This document shows, piece after piece, positions 41,695-46,963 of a stretch of DNA of 46,963 nt. The notes under the pieces are model-generated. The model ran no database searches, had not been told where the DNA came from, and was given only the letters and a program-made list of their open reading frames with translations. The DNA is from Tessaracoccus flavescens (lineage in GTDB: Bacteria; Actinomycetota; Actinomycetes; Propionibacteriales; Propionibacteriaceae). The stretch covers positions 1-46,963 of the forward strand of contig NZ_CP019608.1 of NCBI RefSeq assembly GCF_001998865.1. The letters are read 5' to 3'. The position numbers and the translations under genes are program-made. How positions within the stretch are numbered: position 1 is the first letter of the stretch; every line of letters starts with the position of its first letter.

Positions 41695-42462
41695 GTGATC
41701 GCCAGTATCGTGGCCGTAGTCGCGGCCGGGTTTGCGGGCTGGGCAGCCTTCAGCGCCATGGCAATGGTCCAGCTCGAACGCGACCGGGACAAGGCCGCGG
41801 CCGAGAAACAACAGCTGCGGCAAGCCCGTCTTGTCGTCGTCGACGCCGTGACCGTCCCGCTCCGTTCAATCACGAGCCGAGTCGAGGCTGCGGCAAGCAA
41901 TCCTACGGTGGACGAAGATTGGGAGAAGGACCTCCCGTTCGTCGGCGTGGACGTGATGGCAACAGTGCTCAACGCTGGCCAGGAACCCATCCGTGACCTG
42001 ATGGTCAAGGTCACGTCCGGTTGTGCAACGTTCGGCCCGAAGGAGCTTGGTCCTATGCCGCCAGGCGCGGAGTTCTGGGCAGCCGCTCGGGTGTTCTCAG
42101 GAGCCGACGAGACAGCTCGCGTCGACGTCTACTGCCGGTTCAGGGATGCCCAGGGGCAAGCCTGGCAGATTCACAACCACGGCGACGGCCCGAAACGTCT
42201 TGAGCCGGACGAGCTTGAGAAGTGGCGACACGAAGCCCGCGCGTTCGAAGCCGAACCGATGAGCGACGCCGAACGGGGTCGGACCTATAACAATCGGAAT
42301 GGCCTAGAGGGGATCCACCGCCTCAGAGCTGCGTCCGCTCTGCCGATCGAGGGTTGGGTGCACTACGACCTTGTCCCGAAGCCCGGTGAGCACATGGCTG
42401 AGGACGACAACCGATGGCCTGTATGGATGGACCAGGCAAATCAGACCCGACGGCCCGACTAG
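41695..42462 (+). CDS. Membrane-anchored protein of unknown function
   Basis: 255 residues from GTG 41695. One N-terminal helix (IVAVVAAGFAGWAAFSAMAMV), a short coiled coil (ERDRDKAAAEKQQLRQ), and a soluble beta-rich domain with VDVMATVLNAGQEPIRDLMV and VDVYCRFRDAQGQAWQIH. No family recognised. Similar single-anchor proteins with such a domain occur near phage and plasmid defence genes. It converges on, and overlaps by 4 bp, the resolvase. Confidence 0.5.
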   Translation: MIASIVAVVAAGFAGWAAFSAMAMVQLERDRDKAAAEKQQLRQARLVVVDAVTVPLRSITSRVEAAASNPTVDEDWEKDLPFVGVDVMATVLNAGQEPIRDLMVKVTSGCATFGPKELGPMPPGAEFWAAARVFSGADETARVDVYCRFRDAQGQAWQIHNHGDGPKRLEPDELEKWRHEARAFEAEPMSDAERGRTYNNRNGLEGIHRLRAASALPIEGWVHYDLVPKPGEHMAEDDNRWPVWMDQANQTRRPD

Positions 42463-43040
42463 GTGGCCGAAGAGCTGTCCCGCTGACGGAGGGCGCGGGA
42501 GACGGAGCTGGCTCCGACGTCGAGGACCTTGGCGATGTAGCTGATGCTTGCCCCCTCCTCGCGCATCCGGTTCGCTTGCTCCACTCGTTCCGGTGTCATC
42601 ACGGTGGGGCGGCCGCCGACCCGGCCTTGAGCTCGCGCGTACTCAAGGCCTCGTCTTGTGTTGGCACGGATCTGGTCTACCCGGAACTGAGCGAACACCG
42701 CCATGATTCCCACGAACGCTTGCCCGGCTGGCGTCGACGTGTCCACATCCAAGGCCGGCTCGGTCAGGCTCTTTACGCTGACACCGCGCCGTCCTAGGTC
42801 ATGCAGGATCTCGATCGCCATCAGTTCCGTGCCGGCGATCCGATCCAATGCCCGGATCAGCAGCTGATCCCCGGGCCGTAGGTAGTCCAGGCACGCCAAC
42901 CACTGCGGCCGATCGGAGCGTCTGCTCGACTCGCCGTGGTCGACGAACACCCGATGCGCTCCGGCCGCGCGGAGCTCGGCCTCCTGTGCCTGCGGGTTCT
43001 GCTCCCGGGTACTGACCCGGGCGTAACCGATCTTCGTCAC
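42459..43040 (-). CDS. Small serine recombinase (resolvase/invertase)
   Basis: 193 residues. The resolvase domain has GYARVSTREQN (catalytic Ser10), the LLIRALDRIAGTELM motif and the long E-helix ending RANTRRGLEYARAQGR; a Hin-type helix-turn-helix closes it (GASISYIAKVLDVGASSVSRALR). Complete and probably active. It may resolve plasmid dimers or invert a segment; no res or invertible repeat is evident next to it. ATGA overlap with the nucleotidyltransferase gene. Confidence 0.9.
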   Translation of the reverse strand: MTKIGYARVSTREQNPQAQEAELRAAGAHRVFVDHGESSRRSDRPQWLACLDYLRPGDQLLIRALDRIAGTELMAIEILHDLGRRGVSVKSLTEPALDVDTSTPAGQAFVGIMAVFAQFRVDQIRANTRRGLEYARAQGRVGGRPTVMTPERVEQANRMREEGASISYIAKVLDVGASSVSRALRQRDSSSAT

Positions 43041-43756
43041 AACTCACGCCCCAACTCGTCACGGCCGCGAGCCTCCCGCTCGGTGCGGTGGCGCGGCTGG
43101 TCACCGGTGAGGTCGTTGCGCTGCTCGATCCGCTGAATCGTCTCGCGGATCGCCTGCAGAGCCGGGCGACGTGCGCGAAGTGCTTGCTCCCGACCGGCAT
43201 CCTCGAGCTGAGTCGCCCTCAAAGCAGCTGCACGCTCCGCTACCTCCGCCACCGAGTAGTTGTGCTTCGGGAGGAGCCTTGATGGCGGGTAGCTCCGAGC
43301 CAGAAGATCCATACCTTGCTCCGGCGTGCGATAGCCGGCCTTGACGAAGAGCACTGCGGCGTCGTCGAGGTCTCGGTCGACACGCGAGGCGTGGAGCTTC
43401 ATCGCCAGGAGGAACTCTGCGGAGGGAACCTGCACAACCAAGCTCTCGGACTCAAAGACAGTCTGGGGTGTGTCCTCCACCGCGGGCATGAAACCCTTCG
43501 CGCCGTCGTTAAGCCAGTCCGGGTCGAGGTCGTGACGCTGCGCCACCTCTGCCGCGATCTCACGGACCTCCCGCGCTGGGACGAACGCGGCGTCGACGTC
43601 GCGGGTCATGCGGCGATCGTCATAGGCCAGTGCCATCGCGGCCCCACCTACGACGAACAGCTGCGCCTGGTGGTTGCGCTCTCTGAGACTCTCCGAAAGT
43701 TCCTCAAACAGCCCACGCAGCTGCTCAGAGCCGAGCTCGACGCTGTCGCTGCTCAT
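43037..43756 (-). CDS. Nucleotidyltransferase-fold protein (DUF6036/AbiEii-like)
   Basis: 239 residues. FVVGGAAMALAYDDRRMTRD followed by VDAAF gives the GG and DxD motifs of the NTase fold at the same spacing as in AbiEii/MenT-type toxins; the tail is an Arg/Glu-rich helix. Sits between a small partner and a resolvase with 4-bp overlaps on both sides. Members of this fold modify tRNA or proteins as toxins, or act as antitoxins (MntA); which applies here is not known. Confidence 0.7.
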   Translation of the reverse strand: MSSDSVELGSEQLRGLFEELSESLRERNHQAQLFVVGGAAMALAYDDRRMTRDVDAAFVPAREVREIAAEVAQRHDLDPDWLNDGAKGFMPAVEDTPQTVFESESLVVQVPSAEFLLAMKLHASRVDRDLDDAAVLFVKAGYRTPEQGMDLLARSYPPSRLLPKHNYSVAEVAERAAALRATQLEDAGREQALRARRPALQAIRETIQRIEQRNDLTGDQPRHRTEREARGRDELGREL

Positions 43757-44238
43757 GCTCGAGCAAGCGACGAGTCAGTGATGAAGATCCCGCGCCGGCG
43801 GAACGCCGGCGGGCTCTCCCGGTCGGCATCGCCGCGGAAGATCCCCGGAACACCGGGGTACCACCGCGCCACTGTCGAGGCCGTGGACGCCCACTCCGGC
43901 ACTACCCAGCCATCACGTTCAGCCAGATACTCAGCCAACGAAGCAAAGGCCGCGTCGATCTCGGCCGACCGCGTCGACGCTGGCTCTCGGCCGAACACGC
44001 GCTGCGCCAGCTCCACTCCCCCACGCTTCAGCGCTGAGGTGTAGTCGTCGAGGGTCTGCACCACAGCCAGGCGCCACACCTCAGCGAGGTCCTCGCCCTG
44101 GGCAAGCAAGCGGGTGCCCAACAGCGCGTTGGAGGCCGCGTCATGCCGCAGGCTTCGATCGGTGCTGACCTGGTCAGGCTCAGCCAGCGATCGCGCAAGC
44201 AACGCGGTGATGCTTAGCAGCTCGCCCTGATACGGCAT
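43753..44238 (-). CDS. Partner of the nucleotidyltransferase, possible antitoxin
   Basis: 161 residues, mostly helical, with LSITALLARSLAEPDQ at the start and AWVVPEWASTASTVAR-like aromatic strands near 110. First gene of the three-gene overlapping run, before the NTase (ATGA). This order matches small partner plus DUF6036 pairs in actinobacteria. No DNA-binding motif is clear. Antitoxin role is inferred from position only. Ribosome site AAGGAGGCGAGAACC. Confidence 0.5.
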   Translation of the reverse strand: MPYQGELLSITALLARSLAEPDQVSTDRSLRHDAASNALLGTRLLAQGEDLAEVWRLAVVQTLDDYTSALKRGGVELAQRVFGREPASTRSAEIDAAFASLAEYLAERDGWVVPEWASTASTVARWYPGVPGIFRGDADRESPPAFRRRGIFITDSSLARA

Positions 44239-44344
44239 GGTTCTCGCCTCCTTCTCGGCCCATTGTCACCCTTGGACGTGACGCCGTGCTGCTGGCGGCA
44301 GTCATGGTCTGCTCCTGTTCTGTGGGCTCTTCGATTCTACCAGT

Positions 44345-44587
44345 TCAGCCGAAAACGCTCCGTAGGTGGTTTCGGGCGGTTTGGGTTTCGGTGGGGGTTT
44401 CGGCACGCCATTTACCGCTCAGAACCTCGCAGCTTTGATTGGCCGTCCTCGTCGACCAGAAACGACCGTTTACGGCGCACCCGGCCTTCTCCCGCCGCGC
44501 AGCTTCAGCGATCGTCATCTCTCCAGCCAGGATGCTCAACACAATCCTGGTCTTCTTCTCCACCGGAATCACTGGCGGTCTTCCCAT
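44345..44587 (-). pseudogene. N-terminal fragment of a transposase
   Basis: MGRPPVIPVEKKTRIVLSI followed by AGEMTIAEAARREK (residues 1-34) is the helix-turn-helix start of an IS3/IS481-type transposase; after that the frame runs into unrelated sequence. GAAGGAGAG precedes the ATG. No terminal repeats are found. In 44588-44866 no gene is convincing; only an 8-bp inverted repeat (CTGACGCA/TGCGTCAG) is visible. Confidence 0.55.
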
Positions 44588-44866
44588 GTCGGACTCTCCT
44601 TCAGGACCTACATAACGGCCCTGCCACTAAGTCTGACGCACGACATGCAAACCCTGCCGGCATCCGCACCACGTCGAGGACTGCATCGACAGCAAAGCCA
44701 ATCGGGAGTACCCGTTCCGGCACTGTGCCTGCCAACACCACCAACCACCACAGCAACCCGCACGACCCGCGGCATGAGCGGACATTTGCGTCAGCCAGAC
44801 AGGCGGCGCGGTACGACGCACCGCTCGGGCCGCGGCACGAGCTCGCATGCTCGCCTCCACAGCAGG

Positions 44867-46450
44867 TCAAATCTCCAAGACTTTCAGCGCTAACGCAGCG
44901 GGGCGACCTCTCAGCGCTTCATGACGTACACGCGCCAGGGCTGCCAGTTCCAGCGCTGATTGGCCACCCGTGAGTGCCACGTGGACGATCCTGTCCATGC
45001 CGGCCGCAACGAGCGGTGCAGCGCGTTCGAGTGTTGGCTTGATGGCGACGCCTGCTGTGCCCCCAGCATGAGACAGCAGGTTTCGCTGCCTATATAGCGC
45101 TCGAAGGGCGGGCTCGACGGAGCGGCGCACAAGGTCGACGTATCTGTATGGATCACTCAAAGCTGCCTGCACACGATCAAGTGCGTGGCGGTCCTCAGGC
45201 CTGGCAAGAGTCAGATCGTCTCCGCTGACAAGGTGCGCCAAGGTTCGCTCGGCGCGCTCCTGATTGGTCTCCAGCCTCTGCAACTCGGACGCCAGAGCAT
45301 CACAAGCAGACTTAGCGTGTGCCCAGGCCAGACTGGTCAACTCGGCTCTCAAATGTCCTCCAGCCAGAATGAGCGCGAGACGATCGGCCGCGAGGTGTTT
45401 CGCGTCATCGCCCGGTCCGACCAGCAGGCTCTCCACGGCCGCCCAAGCACCTGTCGTTGCTGCTGGTGCAGGTCCTCGCTCCAGCGGTGCCATCAACTCC
45501 ATTGCCGCCTCTATGTCTGGGCGCACTGAGTGGCTCCAGAGTGCAGATTGACGCTCGAAGGCGTACACCTGAACTCGACGTGATGGCGCCTCAGTGGGCT
45601 GTGATGCTGTCACACCCGCGACCCACATCTCTGCCGCTGGGGAGATCTCGCGGCGCCCCCCGACCCGGAAACGGTCACGGATGGCCGTCAGCCGGTCGCG
45701 AGCGATGTCAGTGGCGGCGTAGATATCCAAGGCTTCGACCGTCAACAGCACGGCGCCGTGCTGTCGGATGGGCCTCCACCCCGGAACGTTTGCGGCACGC
45801 CAGTCGCGGACCTGATCGGACGTCAGCCATCCTGCTGGGACGGGTCGCGGCATGGGTACATGGGCTGCAAGCGGTACAAGCACTTCAAGCGGTTTCGGCC
45901 CAGTGACCAGCTGCGAATGTAGTTCAAGACACATACTCGCGAGCGTGTGAACGTCACCCGAGTGCTTGATTCGGTAGGTCAGCCACCGGTGTACGTACTT
46001 CCTGCTGAAGCCCTCGTCAAACAGGTGTGCTGCAAGCAAGCGGGCTGTGCATTCTGCGCTTGGAAGCCCCATCCCGTTGCCCAGGGCCATCGCCCAGTTG
46101 GCAAGATACTCGGCCCTGGTCGTGGCGGCCCAGGCGTTCAAGACGTGCCATGAATGCCCCGGCTTCACCAACGACGAGACTGGGACGGTCAGCATCTTCC
46201 TAGTTGCGCTGCGATCCGTCGGTGAACTGACCGCCGGATCAAGCATGACTCGAGCGATCAACTCGTCCTGAAGCGTCGAAAGGGCGCGCTCACTCGCGCT
46301 CATCGCCGGGTCGCCGGCTTCGAGAAGCTCGCGGGCGATCAGAACGGTCCCTGGCTGCCACAGACGCCGTGACCAAGGCGTGCTGTCGTCGGAGAACTCG
46401 AGTAGGCGCGCTATCACCCGCTCGTCGAAGGTGTTGGCTGCCAGCGTCAC
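44867..46450 (-). CDS. HEPN-motif protein of unknown function
   Basis: 527 residues from GTG 46448-46450. Mostly helical. Near residue 455, ALYRQRNLLSHAGG holds R-x4-H with Asn after Arg, the HEPN ribonuclease motif (RNLLSH), set in a helical C-terminal domain of about 120 residues. The N-terminal 400 residues match nothing I know (RLLAAHLFDEGFSRKYVHR is a readable conserved-looking segment). HEPN proteins in mobile elements are often RNA-cleaving defence or abortive-infection effectors; no antitoxin is adjacent. TACAGT lies 7 bp upstream of the GTG, so it may be leaderless. Confidence 0.5.
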   Translation of the reverse strand: MTLAANTFDERVIARLLEFSDDSTPWSRRLWQPGTVLIARELLEAGDPAMSASERALSTLQDELIARVMLDPAVSSPTDRSATRKMLTVPVSSLVKPGHSWHVLNAWAATTRAEYLANWAMALGNGMGLPSAECTARLLAAHLFDEGFSRKYVHRWLTYRIKHSGDVHTLASMCLELHSQLVTGPKPLEVLVPLAAHVPMPRPVPAGWLTSDQVRDWRAANVPGWRPIRQHGAVLLTVEALDIYAATDIARDRLTAIRDRFRVGGRREISPAAEMWVAGVTASQPTEAPSRRVQVYAFERQSALWSHSVRPDIEAAMELMAPLERGPAPAATTGAWAAVESLLVGPGDDAKHLAADRLALILAGGHLRAELTSLAWAHAKSACDALASELQRLETNQERAERTLAHLVSGDDLTLARPEDRHALDRVQAALSDPYRYVDLVRRSVEPALRALYRQRNLLSHAGGTAGVAIKPTLERAAPLVAAGMDRIVHVALTGGQSALELAALARVRHEALRGRPAALALKVLEI

Positions 46451-46654
46451 AGCATGTACTGTAGGTGCCGTAAACGGCGCCAGTCGGCATTGCGAAGTCT
46501 TTGCCCTCTCGCGCCGTTCTTATGTCGCCTATCTTTTCCATGTTGCGAAGCATGGAACGTCCGCTCATCGGCAGAAGAGTGAAGCCACGCCCGCCCATAA
46601 CGACCGTTTGTGCACATCTCACCCGAGGGCTTGAATACCCTCCAAAATCTTCGC

Positions 46655-46660
46655 TAGACC
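46655..46660 (+). promoter_or_regulatory. Leaderless promoter of the GyrI-like gene
   Basis: TTGAAT (46631-46636), an 18-bp spacer and TAGACC (46655-46660) end 6 bp before the ATG at 46667, with no ribosome site. The spacing fits a leaderless transcript. The gap 46451-46666 shows nothing else. Confidence 0.45.
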
Positions 46661-46666
46661 TAACGC

Positions 46667-46963
46667 ATGAGCAACTGCCCAGACCGTCACGCCCTAGGTC
46701 GGATCGACGTCATCACCCTCGAAGACCTGCCCGCCCTGAGTCGAGACGTCCCCCTCGACCTCCCGAGCATCCAGGCGGGATGGCCCGACTTCGAGCATGG
46801 CTTCGACTCGCTGAGGGGGCGACGCATGATGGGCCTCGTCTACGGCGGATCGAACATCTACCGCATGTGCTCAACACGCCTGGACCGCGACGCCGACAAC
46901 CCCCTCGACCTGGACGAGACGACGATCCCCGGTGGGTCATACCTGCGCTTGCGCCTGCGAGGT
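46667..46963 (+). CDS. GyrI-like / AraC-effector-binding domain protein (cut by window edge)
   Basis: The first 99 residues only. LGRIDVITLEDLPALSRDV, then RMMGLVYGGSNIYRMCS and IPGGSYLRLRLRG follow the beta-rich GyrI-like small-molecule-binding fold (bridge strand then GGxY). Stand-alone members bind drugs or act as toxin-like or transport helpers. No DNA-binding domain precedes it. The C-terminal half is beyond the edge. Confidence 0.6.
   Translation, partial: MSNCPDRHALGRIDVITLEDLPALSRDVPLDLPSIQAGWPDFEHGFDSLRGRRMMGLVYGGSNIYRMCSTRLDRDADNPLDLDETTIPGGSYLRLRLRG

Noticed and set aside
44601..44870. 89-codon Cys-rich frame on the minus strand
   Set aside because: No ribosome site, odd composition and no homology pattern; lies next to a transposase fragment.

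Overview
This is a high-GC (roughly two-thirds G+C) segment from an actinomycete. Codon use, GTG starts, Ala/Pro-rich proteins, SCO6880-type secretion genes and a MobF relaxase with a fused helicase all fit Actinomycetota, possibly Propionibacteriales or Micrococcales; genus cannot be read. The presence of a replication initiator, parA/parB, a KfrA-like protein, ssb, relaxase and a full conjugation operon says it is a conjugative plasmid or a plasmid-derived integrated element. No chromosomal housekeeping gene, tRNA or rRNA was seen.

Layout. 1-3.5 kb (minus strand): nuclease lipoprotein, KfrA-like coiled-coil protein with an upstream operator cluster, DUF192 lipoprotein, parB-like, parA, ssb. 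3.7-13.1 kb: establishment and defence block with ardC (long structured leader), an intact IS481-type element, an orphan HEARO/omega-RNA-like locus, a short ardA, a second IS that splits the gene upstream of ardA, an Xre regulator, and a two-gene restriction-modification system in which nuclease and methylase are fused. 61-bp direct repeats lie at 5.1 kb and 13.7 kb and bracket most of this block. 13.3-17.4 kb: recombinase and relaxase fragments at a mosaic junction, then small membrane proteins, the replication initiator and a small regulator. 17.6-29.6 kb (plus strand): regulator, leader peptide and a tightly overlapping type IV secretion operon (cell-wall hydrolase, ParA-like ATPase, small membrane protein, VirB8-like, VirB6/TrbL-like, SCO6880, VirB4-like ATPase, VirD4 coupling protein). 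29.6-36.5 kb: a 2155-residue secreted RHS/YD-repeat protein with a variable tip and a membrane candidate immunity protein. 36.6-41.7 kb: MobF relaxase/helicase diverging from an accessory protein and an HNH-like protein; the gap between them is the best oriT candidate. 41.7-47 kb: accessory genes, including a nucleotidyltransferase pair coupled to a resolvase, a HEPN-motif protein and a cut-off GyrI-like gene.

How they work together. Rep, ParAB and KfrA would maintain the plasmid; the relaxase with its partner and coupling protein would deliver DNA through the 18-29 kb channel; ArdC, ArdA and SSB would protect incoming single strands; and the RHS toxin, the restriction system and possible toxin-antitoxin genes would favour plasmid-bearing cells. 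Repeated leaders and palindromes before parA, ssb, ardC and a broken small gene hint at a shared control of the establishment genes. The most unexpected item is the orphan omega-RNA-like structure near 6.93-7.19 kb, with no IscB gene in the window.
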